A stretch of DNA of 64,000 nt from an uncultured Oleispira sp. (lineage in GTDB: Bacteria > Pseudomonadota > Gammaproteobacteria > Pseudomonadales > Oceanobacteraceae), in assembly GCA_913019965.1 (NCBI GenBank), contig CAJVZR010000009.1, positions 1-64,000 of the forward strand, read 5' to 3'. Both the position numbers and the translations under genes were made by a program. The notes beneath the pieces were generated by a model. That model was given only the letters and a program-made list of their open reading frames with translations, made no database searches and was not told where the DNA came from. Positions 25,354 through 33,371 of this stretch are shown one piece after another (position 1 is the first letter of the stretch; each line of letters starts with the position of its first letter).

Positions 25354-25378
25354 AGGCTCTATATAATTTATAGAGCCT
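25354..25378. terminator. Bidirectional terminator between ppnN and the membrane protein gene
   Basis: AGGCTCTATA-TAATT-TATAGAGCCT is a perfect 10-bp stem that overlaps the stop codon of the convergent membrane protein gene. T-rich sequence is limited on both sides. Confidence 0.6.
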
Positions 25379-26060
25379 CTACCTCTCTATTTTTGACAAG
25401 ATAAACTTGTCGATACGTTAAGCTCGCGGCAATAAACAGACTGGATATCAACAATACTTGCCATTCAGTAACACTGAATTGAAAGGTATAGCGCAATAAG
25501 GCCAGCAATCCAAAATAGCCTATAATAGACAGCTGTAACCACTGCCCAAATTCAAAAGGCAGTTGGATTATTTTTAATTGCTCAACTCGAATGATATTAG
25601 CCAACCATAAACTCAAACACGCAAATACAAATACCACCAAGCCAACAATCACAAATGAAAACCATACCCAGAATTCAGGCCAAGCAAATACTTGAGCAGA
25701 CTTTGCTGGGCCTGACCAAAGTGCATCCCAACTAACCGCTAAGATCAAAGCCACGTTGACCATAATACTCGGCGCTTCATTCTCTTCGTTTTCAGCCAGT
25801 TCCTGACTAATAAAGTGGGCGATAAAGATAAACGCAATAACTCCGATAACAGGGGTTAAGAGTGGCATTGAATGAATACTAAAATAGGCAATTAAGTACC
25901 CCACCATAGGAAAGAGAGTATGGGTCAGTGTCACCCCTAGCAGCCATAGCATTATAATTCTTTTTCGTGATAATGCCTTTGCCTGAATGAAGGTAACTAG
26001 AGCGACATCAATACCGATACCCAAGCCCATTAATAAGCACGCTAACCCGATATCGATCAT
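25368..26060 (-). CDS. Multi-pass inner membrane protein, unknown function
   Basis: A 230-residue protein with six to seven predicted membrane helices. Two segments look like degenerate repeats: GLACLLMGLGIGIDVALVTFIQAKALSRKR and LILAVSWDALWSGPAKSAQ, each with an intramembrane Asp followed by a small-residue stretch. This recalls MntP/LysE-type transporters, but I cannot assign a family. The ATG at 26060 overlaps the upstream stop (ATGA), so it is translationally coupled to the c-type-cytochrome-like lipoprotein and shares its PhoB-box-like promoter. Confidence 0.68.
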   Translation of the reverse strand: MIDIGLACLLMGLGIGIDVALVTFIQAKALSRKRIIMLWLLGVTLTHTLFPMVGYLIAYFSIHSMPLLTPVIGVIAFIFIAHFISQELAENEENEAPSIMVNVALILAVSWDALWSGPAKSAQVFAWPEFWVWFSFVIVGLVVFVFACLSLWLANIIRVEQLKIIQLPFEFGQWLQLSIIGYFGLLALLRYTFQFSVTEWQVLLISSLFIAASLTYRQVYLVKNREVEAL

Positions 26061-27694
26061 GGCTGACTCCAATCAAGACGGATATCCCAGGCATAGCGGT
26101 GTTCTTCTAATAACGGAAAAGTCGTTGAGTCTACTTGCTGCAATACATTTTTTGCTGGCTTTAAAACTGCATCACGGCCAAAAATGTAGCTTTGTTCTTC
26201 AACGATCAACTTATAGGCTTTATTTAATTTAAGGGCTCTTTCTTTTGACGGAGTAATCAGCGGATAAATCGATTTCAATTTTTCAATACGCTCTTTATTA
26301 ACCGTACCATCGTGATGGAACCAACGTTTTTTCATTTCAGTATTCTGTCTAAATTCATCACCACCACCCACACGTTCAAAATAGTTCAAATATTCTCCAA
26401 CCTGACTTCCTTTGCTGGCGACATCCTGTATTTTTTCCAGATCGATATAGCCCCACCCTGAGCTGCCTTCGACCTTACGCGAGAATGAAAATATTTGATC
26501 AATCGTACTACCTAAGGTTTTATGACAGCCATTACAGTAAGCGAGTTCTTGCTTATTTTGCTGACGCAGCTCACCCTGCTGATTTTCAATATAGCCATTA
26601 ATTACCCAACCAAAGCCGTTATCAATCCCTCGATCGCCAATCAGGGTTGTTTGCGGTAGTTGTCCCAGCGTCTTTTCTTTCGCTTCGATAAAATAGGCAC
26701 TTTTTAACGCCGCCGCTGAATTAAATTTAGCCTTGCGCATATAACGGACTTCTTTCATTCTGGGGGCGTTGTATACCTGCCCTTGAGCATCAATACCTAA
26801 ATAACGCACAGTATGAAGAAATTCTGTACCTTGAGGATAAAGCATATGTTCAATAGCAATGGTATCTGCATCACCGCTATAAAATTTTTGTTCTTCAACC
26901 GATGAGTTTTTATTACGGCTATCTTTAATCGTTTGTTCCAATAGTGCCAAATTTTTTAAATAAATGACTTCTGAATATTGACCATTAATTTCACGAAATA
27001 TTTTAGGTAAACGAATCATGGCATCCCCAGTTGAGCCATTCGTTGGCCAAAAACTACTAGGCAGAGGTTTATAATTATAAGCTACCCAATGAGAGCCATC
27101 TTGGGCAAGACCATTTTCATGAAACGCTTTCTGTGGATAAGCCAGATTAGTAATTGCAGGCAGCTCCCCTTTCCATGATAAATCTTTTTTCAAATTCTCG
27201 ATAAAGGGGCTGTAATTATCTTCAGTTACCCACTGCATAATACTGTGATCATCAATCGCCGCTATGCCTTCAGTTCGATCGATAAAAAGATTTTTCCAGC
27301 TATTTTTCATGCCTTCATCTGAGAATTCATAATTGCCTTGCAAGCTCATATCTTTTACATAATTTGGTCTTAGTGGATCGTCATAACTTTGATGGCAGAC
27401 AAAGCAAGGATTTTTATTTCCTTCGGTTTTTGTATAACACTGTGGCGGGATGACCGACTCAGGATTATATATTTCATCGTGCTCAAGATACGCTAACGCC
27501 GGAATTTCACTACTTTCAGTTAGAGCTGGAGTCTTAGTTGAGGTCTTAGTTGAGGTCTTAGTTGAGACCATTGATGATGTATTAACTGGAGCCATGGTTG
27601 AAGCACTTTCAGAGCAGGCGCTTAAGAAAAAGGACAAGCTAATAAGCATCACTATTATTTTAATGTTTGCTACTGCGGAGTTCATACATTTCAT
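26057..27694 (-). CDS. Lipoprotein with two CxxCH haem-binding motifs, unknown function
   Basis: A 545-residue envelope protein. The lipobox LSAC gives a lipidated Cys27, followed by a Thr/Ser/Lys linker containing three STKT repeats. Covalent haem motifs CFVCH (97-101) and CNGCH (387-391) suggest a dihaem c-type cytochrome, and the intervening 285 residues are not recognised. The ORF track start is upstream of the hydrophobic segment; I use the ATG at 27694, with ATG 27685 as an alternative. It overlaps the following membrane protein gene by four bases and has a PhoB-box-like site 49 bases before its start. An oxidoreductase role is inferred only from the haem motifs. Confidence 0.72.
   Translation of the reverse strand: MKCMNSAVANIKIIVMLISLSFFLSACSESASTMAPVNTSSMVSTKTSTKTSTKTPALTESSEIPALAYLEHDEIYNPESVIPPQCYTKTEGNKNPCFVCHQSYDDPLRPNYVKDMSLQGNYEFSDEGMKNSWKNLFIDRTEGIAAIDDHSIMQWVTEDNYSPFIENLKKDLSWKGELPAITNLAYPQKAFHENGLAQDGSHWVAYNYKPLPSSFWPTNGSTGDAMIRLPKIFREINGQYSEVIYLKNLALLEQTIKDSRNKNSSVEEQKFYSGDADTIAIEHMLYPQGTEFLHTVRYLGIDAQGQVYNAPRMKEVRYMRKAKFNSAAALKSAYFIEAKEKTLGQLPQTTLIGDRGIDNGFGWVINGYIENQQGELRQQNKQELAYCNGCHKTLGSTIDQIFSFSRKVEGSSGWGYIDLEKIQDVASKGSQVGEYLNYFERVGGGDEFRQNTEMKKRWFHHDGTVNKERIEKLKSIYPLITPSKERALKLNKAYKLIVEEQSYIFGRDAVLKPAKNVLQQVDSTTFPLLEEHRYAWDIRLDWSQP
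27531..27566. repeat. 12-bp tandem repeat x3 in the cytochrome-like lipoprotein gene
   Basis: GTCTTAGTTGAG is repeated three times without mismatch, encoding the STKT-type linker repeats after the lipid-anchored cysteine. The frame is preserved at any copy number. Confidence 0.92.
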
Positions 27695-27742
27695 ACTGCT
27701 AGCCAAGATTCTATTTAGTTCTTAACTGTATAAAGCATTTAT

Positions 27743-27760
27743 GTGACAGTTATATATCAG
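27743..27760 (-). promoter_or_regulatory. PhoB box-like site
   Basis: On the minus strand CTGATAT-ATAA-CTGTCAC matches the PhoB consensus CTGTCAT-N4-CTGTCAY at all but two half-site positions, with exact 11-bp spacing. It lies 49 bases before the start of the cytochrome-like lipoprotein gene and is oriented towards it. Confidence 0.7.
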
Positions 27761-27800
27761 TATGATGTTTTTAATTTCACTCGTTTTTTTCTGCGGGCAT

Positions 27801-27840
27801 AAAAAAAGGAAGAAGGTAATCCTTCTTCCTTTTAATTTTC
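27801..27840. terminator. Terminator of the PhoX-like gene
   Basis: AAAAGGAAGAAGG-TAAT-CCTTCTTCCTTTT is a 13-bp perfect stem with A and T runs on both sides, about 40 bases after the stop of the PhoX-like gene on the minus strand. Confidence 0.9.
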
Positions 27841-27873
27841 TAAACGGCTAAGCCATTTATATTTCAATACCGA

Positions 27874-29766
27874 TTAACGTGGATCGTACATCCATAAAGT
27901 ATTGTTTTCTTGGAAGCCATCTTCACCTAATAAAATACGACCATCTTTCATCACAACAACATTGTCGGGCTGAGACAGATTATTAACGTCACAACGCTCT
28001 GCGCCATCAAGAGAGCTGCGATAGGTTGCCCCCATAACAACAGGCTCAATACGTGCAAGATCATAATCATTTTCGATTTTAGCGCGATAAACACCCCCAC
28101 AATCTTTAACTCGGCTAGATAACTGCATATCACCTTCGTCATCAATCATGGTTTTATCAAGGTCGGCAATAGCCAAATACATATACGCAGCGGTCACGAC
28201 TTCGTCTGCGACCTTATCTTCACTAGTAATCGCTTCTTTCACTCGATCTTGATGGATGGATAAACCTTCAAGCTTACGCCATTCTGCAGTCGCACCTAAT
28301 TGACGAGCCGCCTGACGTGATTCTAAAAAGGCTGCACGATCATCCATTGGTTTATCGGCTGTTACTTTTCCGCCACCATAGGCCAAGGTAGGATATTTTG
28401 TTCCAGTAGGACGACCCGCTTGTACCCAAGCAGCCCAAGCTTGAACATCCGCCATCGTCATATAGCTCGACTCACCTTCAACATATTGATCACTGCCAAT
28501 ATTATCAAACTCATTGATCCAACTTTCGATTTGGGCATTATTCCCTGTCGCTAATTCTACCCAGCTAACATCGAAGCCAGTTACTGCAGGATCATTCAAG
28601 CCGGCGTCTTGAACCAGCTTAGCGCCATACAAGGTACCACTGGACAAATCTTCTGCAGTATCGGCAATAAATTTAAATAACACACCGCCGGTATCATCTT
28701 GTGAAGCATAAACCGTTTTTCCATCAGGCATTACGATTGAATTTTCATGCTCATAGCGACCGATGGTGAAGTGCTTAACTGGTACCGGCGCCGCTGAAGC
28801 CGGGTTAGTAATTTCAACGATATAACCATAATCATAAGGGTTACTCGCATTTGCTGATAGCGCCCACATACCGGCTAATAAACCATTATCTGCAATTTCT
28901 GCAGGGTCATTCCAGCTCGCATCCGTAGTCGAATCAACACTGGTATTCACCACCCACTCTTCAGAGGTTAATGGTGTATTCCAAGGTGATACAGAACCGA
29001 AGCAATTAGCCCCTGTGCCATTAACACCAGAGAAATCAACCATCATGGCATCAAGAATACCCCATTCTCCCTGAGGATTTTTTTGCAAATTCATCCGGCT
29101 CATACCACCTGGGTAGAGTTCCCAGTTAGTAAACAAATAACCTTTCCCTTCAGCCGTTGGAATAAAACCATTGAAGTCAGGCATATTATTTTCAAATATT
29201 TTAGTATCGCCAGCAAGGTTATAAATAGTGCCTAGACCATTGGGTAATTGGCCGCCCAGTGTTGAAGCCGTTTGACCCAATACTTTATATTGACCATAAG
29301 CTGATTGAACCGTTTGGCGCTCATAATCACTTTTAGGCACAGGGATATCAATTAATGTCTGTGGAAGTTCATTAAAGTTAATGCCTTCGATAACCCCCAC
29401 GGTACCGGTATCATAGGCTACGCCATTACTATCGGTTTCAACATTACTGCCCGCAGGGTGTTGGGCGTTGAAAAACAAATCTCCTTCTTCCGTTAAGAAG
29501 ATACCCGTCACTTCGGCTCCAGCAGGTACTGTCGCGATACGGGTTAATACACCTGCCCCCGGACCTGTCTCTCCATCAGCACCTGGCAAACCATCAGCAC
29601 CTGGAAGACCATCCATTCCCGGCAGGCCTGGCTCTCCAGGAGCACCGGATGAACCTTGAGTACCATTATCTCCATCTTCAGAATCTGCACCACAAGCTAC
29701 TAACATAGAAGTGGTCATTGCTAGGATCATCGCTTTGTATAATCCGTTTTTTTGCATGAGTTCCAT
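27874..29766 (-). CDS. PhoX-like (DUF839) lipoprotein with collagen-like linker
   Basis: A 630-residue lipoprotein. Lipobox LVAC (Cys25) is followed by an acidic stretch and about ten Gly-X-Y collagen-like triplets (GAPGEPGLPGMDGLPGADG), then a DUF839 beta-propeller-type domain. PhoX-type landmarks are IGRYEHENSIVMPDGKTVYASQDD and LSQPDNVVVMKDGRILLGEDG, which supply Glu/Asp ligands for calcium and iron in characterised PhoX alkaline phosphatases. Known PhoX proteins are Tat-exported; this one is a lipoprotein with no twin-arginine motif, so phosphatase activity is likely but not certain. A six-half-site PhoB-type array upstream strongly supports a role in phosphate acquisition. ATG 29757 is an alternative start. 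Confidence 0.82.
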   Translation of the reverse strand: MELMQKNGLYKAMILAMTTSMLVACGADSEDGDNGTQGSSGAPGEPGLPGMDGLPGADGLPGADGETGPGAGVLTRIATVPAGAEVTGIFLTEEGDLFFNAQHPAGSNVETDSNGVAYDTGTVGVIEGINFNELPQTLIDIPVPKSDYERQTVQSAYGQYKVLGQTASTLGGQLPNGLGTIYNLAGDTKIFENNMPDFNGFIPTAEGKGYLFTNWELYPGGMSRMNLQKNPQGEWGILDAMMVDFSGVNGTGANCFGSVSPWNTPLTSEEWVVNTSVDSTTDASWNDPAEIADNGLLAGMWALSANASNPYDYGYIVEITNPASAAPVPVKHFTIGRYEHENSIVMPDGKTVYASQDDTGGVLFKFIADTAEDLSSGTLYGAKLVQDAGLNDPAVTGFDVSWVELATGNNAQIESWINEFDNIGSDQYVEGESSYMTMADVQAWAAWVQAGRPTGTKYPTLAYGGGKVTADKPMDDRAAFLESRQAARQLGATAEWRKLEGLSIHQDRVKEAITSEDKVADEVVTAAYMYLAIADLDKTMIDDEGDMQLSSRVKDCGGVYRAKIENDYDLARIEPVVMGATYRSSLDGAERCDVNNLSQPDNVVVMKDGRILLGEDGFQENNTLWMYDPR

Positions 29767-29775
29767 AACCTGTTT

Positions 29776-29810
29776 CTCTCTCGATTATTATAAATAATTA
29801 TTGGAGAGAG
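29776..29810. promoter_or_regulatory. Inverted repeat in the leader of the PhoX-like gene
   Basis: CTCTCTC ... GAGAGAG with an inner A/T-rich arm (GATTATTA/TAATTATTG) forms a hairpin ten bases before the start codon. Minus-strand TATAAT lies inside it, so it may overlap the -10 region rather than act as RNA. Confidence 0.4.
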
Positions 29811-29827
29811 CAGGCTAGTTGAAGAAA

Positions 29828-29889
29828 ATGACAGTTGGAGGAATGTTAGATGACAATTCTGTGGCGATTAAATGACACGAAAGTGACGA
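29828..29889 (-). promoter_or_regulatory. Array of six PhoB half-sites at 11-bp spacing
   Basis: On the minus strand: TCGTCAC, GTGTCAT, TCGCCAC, TTGTCAT, CATTCCT, CTGTCAT, each seven bases and separated by exactly four. Three of the six are six or seven matches to CTGTCAT and the others keep the central GTCA or its remnants. This is the layout of a tandem PhoB binding region, 62 bases before the PhoX-like start codon. Confidence 0.8.
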
Positions 29890-29938
29890 GTAAGCGGATC
29901 TTTGAGAGGCCTTTGAGAGGACCAGTAAAGATTACCGT

Positions 29939-30619
29939 TTAATAACGTCGTACAAATACAACAACCCGGCGATTGCCTTGACGCTGTTGTTCAATTGAGG
30001 CATTAGCCTCATTTTCTTTCGGTCGGCTATCGGCATAACCAGCGGCTTTAAGTCGTTCTTTTTCTATCCCTTGCGCTAATAAGTATTTAACCACATTGGT
30101 TGCCCGCACAGAGGATAACTCCCAATTTGAAGGGAACTTCTCCGTATGAATCGGCACATCATCAGTATGACCCTCAACCTCAACCATATGAGTTTTATGA
30201 CTGGTTTCACGAATGACCCGCGTTACTTCTTTCAACGTAGGAATCGCATCCGTTTTAATATCAGCGGATCCTGATTGATAAAGTGCGACGTTAGCAAACT
30301 CGATTTTCACCCCTTTTGCATCCAGAGTCACTGATACTTGATCTTGTAAGCCTTGTTGTTCGATCAAGTCTTCCAAGCCCGATTTAATATCGGTGAACGG
30401 TGTCGGTGGTGCTTCACCCGTCATCATTTCAGACAAACCTTCTTTCAACGCTTCCACCTTGCCTTGATTCAAATCCGATACCGAAAGAATCATCACAAAA
30501 AACGCGAGCAGCAAAGTAATGGCATCAGAGTAGGTAACTAACCACGAACTGGATGAATCATCAAAATTCGGACGACGACGGCGTAAACTTCGATGTTTAT
30601 TTGAGACCGATTCCGTCAT
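29939..30619 (-). CDS. MotB-like stator protein with OmpA domain
   Basis: A 226-residue protein with the MotB plan: a basic N-terminus, one membrane helix SWLVTYSDAITLLLAFFVMILSV, and a periplasmic OmpA-type peptidoglycan-binding domain (MVEVEGHTDDVPIH ... NWELSSVRATNVVKYLL ... GNRRVVVFVRRY). Asp32 in TYSD sits at the position of the ion-carrying aspartate of E. coli MotB. A plug-like segment follows the helix. It overlaps the motA-like gene by one base (TAATG) and is the last gene of the five-gene operon with a FliF-FliG-like fusion. ExbD/TolR homologues lack the OmpA domain, so MotB/PomB kinship is the better reading. Confidence 0.9.
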   Translation of the reverse strand: MTESVSNKHRSLRRRRPNFDDSSSSWLVTYSDAITLLLAFFVMILSVSDLNQGKVEALKEGLSEMMTGEAPPTPFTDIKSGLEDLIEQQGLQDQVSVTLDAKGVKIEFANVALYQSGSADIKTDAIPTLKEVTRVIRETSHKTHMVEVEGHTDDVPIHTEKFPSNWELSSVRATNVVKYLLAQGIEKERLKAAGYADSRPKENEANASIEQQRQGNRRVVVFVRRY

Positions 30620-31422
30620 TAGAGCTCTTCTTCTATTGGCTGATAACGGGCACTCGGTTTAAGATAAGAATTTAATCTATCTTGCATGAAAAGCGCATCG
30701 CGTTTTTCTGCTAATAAGACAAATCCTTCAACGATCATTTGATCACGAAAATATAACGACTCTTGCTTTTCAGTGACCTGATTGGCTGCCGGTTTAAATA
30801 TCAGGTTGGCCAATACCACCCCATATAAAGTTGTAATAAGTGCCAAGGCTAAACCTTTACCCAGCGCTGCCATATCACCGTTCATATTGTCTAGCATAAT
30901 TATCAAACCAATTATTGTGCCCACCATGCCAAAACCTGGCGCATAGACCGCCATGGTATTCAGGACTTTTGATTCAATCGTCATACGCTGCCAAAAAGCA
31001 TCCATGTCATCGGTTAACATGATACGCACTTCATGGTTTTTATAACCACTGCTCAGTAATTCCATGCCATGGCAGATAAAAGGATCTTTGCGTTCTTTGT
31101 CGGTTAACGAAGACTCTAAACCAGCAATACCTTGCTGGCGATAGATCTGCCCCCATTCAACAAAACGTTCGACATGACCATGAAGGTACTTGGAACTTGT
31201 AGGAGCATGAAATAAGGTATCAAACAACGCTTTGACCGCGGTTAAAACATCCAACGTTGTATAGCTGATTAAGGAGGCTGCAAAGGTGCTACCGGCCACA
31301 AGAGCAAAACTGGACAGGCTGATAAACATTAAATAATTATTCGTGCTCGAGACAATGGCATAAATAAATAAACTAATGGCGACCGTAATGCCGACTAGGG
31401 TACTAAAAGAAAATCGATTCAT
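30619..31422 (-). CDS. MotA-like stator channel protein
   Basis: A 267-residue protein with four membrane helices: two near the N-terminus (STLVGITVAISLFIYAIV and LMFISLSSFALVAGSTFAASLI), a cytoplasmic loop of about 100 residues rich in charge (HVERFVEWGQIYRQQ, TDKERKDPFICHGMELLSSGY), then NTMAVYAPGFGMVGTIIGLIIML and LGKGLALALITTLYGVVLANLIF. The Pro in YAPGFGMVGT matches the MotA position that couples ion flow to movement. With the MotB-like protein it would form an ion-conducting stator. AAGGA seven bases before the ATG overlaps the stop region of the upstream FliF-FliG-like gene. Confidence 0.9.
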   Translation of the reverse strand: MNRFSFSTLVGITVAISLFIYAIVSSTNNYLMFISLSSFALVAGSTFAASLISYTTLDVLTAVKALFDTLFHAPTSSKYLHGHVERFVEWGQIYRQQGIAGLESSLTDKERKDPFICHGMELLSSGYKNHEVRIMLTDDMDAFWQRMTIESKVLNTMAVYAPGFGMVGTIIGLIIMLDNMNGDMAALGKGLALALITTLYGVVLANLIFKPAANQVTEKQESLYFRDQMIVEGFVLLAEKRDALFMQDRLNSYLKPSARYQPIEEEL

Positions 31423-31431
31423 ACAATATCC

Positions 31432-33363
31432 TTAACTGGGATTCGCAACTGCGATCAATTCATCCATTGAAAAACGGCCAGCTTTTAATACTTCACGCAT
31501 TTTAGCCACCACTTGATTTCGTGCTTGTTCTGTTTGTTCTTGCGCCGCTTGTCCCTCTTGAATTTTAAGTTCTGAGATAACCGATGAACGTAACTTAGCC
31601 GGTAATCCACTTAGAATATGACGTTTGAATTCGGTGGGGGTATTGCATAACGATAACGCCATGACCATACGATCAACATCTCGTAGTTCATTCGCAATGA
31701 CTCGCTCTGGAGTACGCATAAGATCGGCATAGGTATAATAAACCTGACGCAAGCGATAATAGGTTTCCGGTTTGTCGGCTTTCAAGGTTTTTAATAGTCG
31801 CGTTTCTTCACCACTGCTCATGGTATCCAACATGTTAATTAATACCGATAGTCCATTGGCCGATACGTTTTCGAAACTTGGGACATTTAAAGATTTTTGT
31901 GCAAGTCGATCAGCCACATCTTTAAAGGTCGAGACCGGTAAGCTTTCAAACTCACCTAGCTCGTAGGCGACCGCAGACTGCTCTCGACCTTCTAAACGCT
32001 GCACTAAGCTAGCAGCTCTTTTAGCAGGGACTTGTGATAATACTAACGCTTTTATGCGAGTCTCCTCTTCTTTAATAAGGAAGAGTACTTGCGAGTCATT
32101 TAACTTATCTAAAAAGGCAAAAGGAGCATTGCCGTTATCATCATCACCTAGCGCTTTTAGTAATTCATGGCGCAAGTTGTTCAGGCTTGATAGCTTCTGT
32201 TCGCTATCCAGTGGGTCGCGTTCGATTTGATCAGCAATATTATCAAAATCAGTACTATTAATTTTCGGACATAGACTACGGAATAAGCTTTTTCCCATCA
32301 CATCATAGAGGGCCGCTACATTCTGGCTATTACCACTATTGAGTTGCTCACTGATACGCTGTTGGAAAAGCTGAGGCTGGCCTAAACCTATCGTCACCAG
32401 TTCTTGGCGCATTTCATTGAGCTGACGGCGGCGATCATGATTATCGTCATCATTACTCTCTATGGGTGCTAAATCGACTGCGGCAGGTACCGTGAAATTA
32501 TCAAAGTTTTCATTTCTACGCTGACCTTCTTTCAAACTTTCAGTTAAGCGTTTATTAAATAGATAGAGTGCCAGCAGTAATAACAGCATCATAAAACCAA
32601 AGCACGCTAACATCAGCCAACCTTGATATTGCTGCCAAAAATCGAGTATAGGTTCGTCTTTTTTTACATCTTTGAATTCAGTTCGTACTATTTTTAAAGA
32701 GTCACCGCGTAATTCATCTAGGCGTGCTTTACGAGTAATTAAATTTCGGATGAATTCAATTTGCTCATCTTTTAATGTTTTATCAAGCACGATAGTAATC
32801 GTCAGCTTATTAATCGAATTCCGATAACCTAACGTTTTCTCTTTAATTTTTTCTATTTGCTTCTCAGCTTCTTGGCGTAACTTTTCGGCGTAACCCAAAG
32901 CTTGCTGACGCTCATCTTCTAACTGCTGAACACGTCCTTTTAAAGCATTTACTTCAATACTGTTATCTTCAAAGATCGGTAAATCACTGGTAGGTAGTCC
33001 GGGTAAAGATTCTTCAACTTCAACGGGTTTATTAGTAACCGAAGCTGGTAAAGGCTGAGAAGTAAAAACAGGGCGCTCTGGAATATTCTTATTTCGGCCA
33101 CCAGACTCTTCTTTGACTATGGTACGTGTTTTCTTTAGTTCAGCTTCAACATGAATTATAAAACGGTTATTCCCTAAATAGGCCTGCAAATCACGATTCA
33201 ACCTCGCTTCCATTTCATCTTTGAAACGGACCTCTTCTATCTCATCTTTCTTCGCCGGTACTTCAAAAGTTTTACCGGTTTCAGCATAAGCGCTAATAGA
33301 ACTGATAATCACACTGGTTAATAAGCACAGCTGTATCATCATTTTTGCAATCATATTCATCAT
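31432..33363 (-). CDS. FliF-like ring domain fused to FliG-like switch domain
   Basis: A 643-residue single protein. After a signal sequence (1-27), residues 45-85 (EMEARLNRDLQAYLGNNRFIIHVEAEL) and 183-232 (NKLTITIVLDK ... RKARLDELRGDSLKIVRTEF) match the two halves of the FliF ring-building domain next to its second membrane helix. A coiled-coil linker (140-180) lies between them. Then come FWQQ (242-245) and a helix at 248-270, as in FliF. Residues 315-640 look like FliG: middle-domain helices QVLFLIKEEETRIKALVLSQVPAKRAASLVQRL and a C-terminal domain LRDVDRMVMALSLCNTPTEFKRHILSGLPAKLRSSVISELK. The FliF RBM1/RBM2 parts are missing, and the charged FliG residues that face MotA are only partly kept. 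It lies directly upstream of motA/motB homologues. Confidence 0.8.
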   Translation of the reverse strand: MMNMIAKMMIQLCLLTSVIISSISAYAETGKTFEVPAKKDEIEEVRFKDEMEARLNRDLQAYLGNNRFIIHVEAELKKTRTIVKEESGGRNKNIPERPVFTSQPLPASVTNKPVEVEESLPGLPTSDLPIFEDNSIEVNALKGRVQQLEDERQQALGYAEKLRQEAEKQIEKIKEKTLGYRNSINKLTITIVLDKTLKDEQIEFIRNLITRKARLDELRGDSLKIVRTEFKDVKKDEPILDFWQQYQGWLMLACFGFMMLLLLLALYLFNKRLTESLKEGQRRNENFDNFTVPAAVDLAPIESNDDDNHDRRRQLNEMRQELVTIGLGQPQLFQQRISEQLNSGNSQNVAALYDVMGKSLFRSLCPKINSTDFDNIADQIERDPLDSEQKLSSLNNLRHELLKALGDDDNGNAPFAFLDKLNDSQVLFLIKEEETRIKALVLSQVPAKRAASLVQRLEGREQSAVAYELGEFESLPVSTFKDVADRLAQKSLNVPSFENVSANGLSVLINMLDTMSSGEETRLLKTLKADKPETYYRLRQVYYTYADLMRTPERVIANELRDVDRMVMALSLCNTPTEFKRHILSGLPAKLRSSVISELKIQEGQAAQEQTEQARNQVVAKMREVLKAGRFSMDELIAVANPS

Positions 33364-33371
33364 CCCTGCCC

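Noticed and set aside
27531-27566. Short tandem repeat considered as a CRISPR array
   Set aside because: Units are contiguous, 12 bp, coding and without spacers.
29939-31422. MotA/MotB pair read as a Zorya anti-phage system (ZorAB)
   Set aside because: No ZorC, ZorD or ZorE-type helicase or nuclease gene follows, the MotA-like protein lacks the long ZorA tail, and the partner is FliF/FliG-like.
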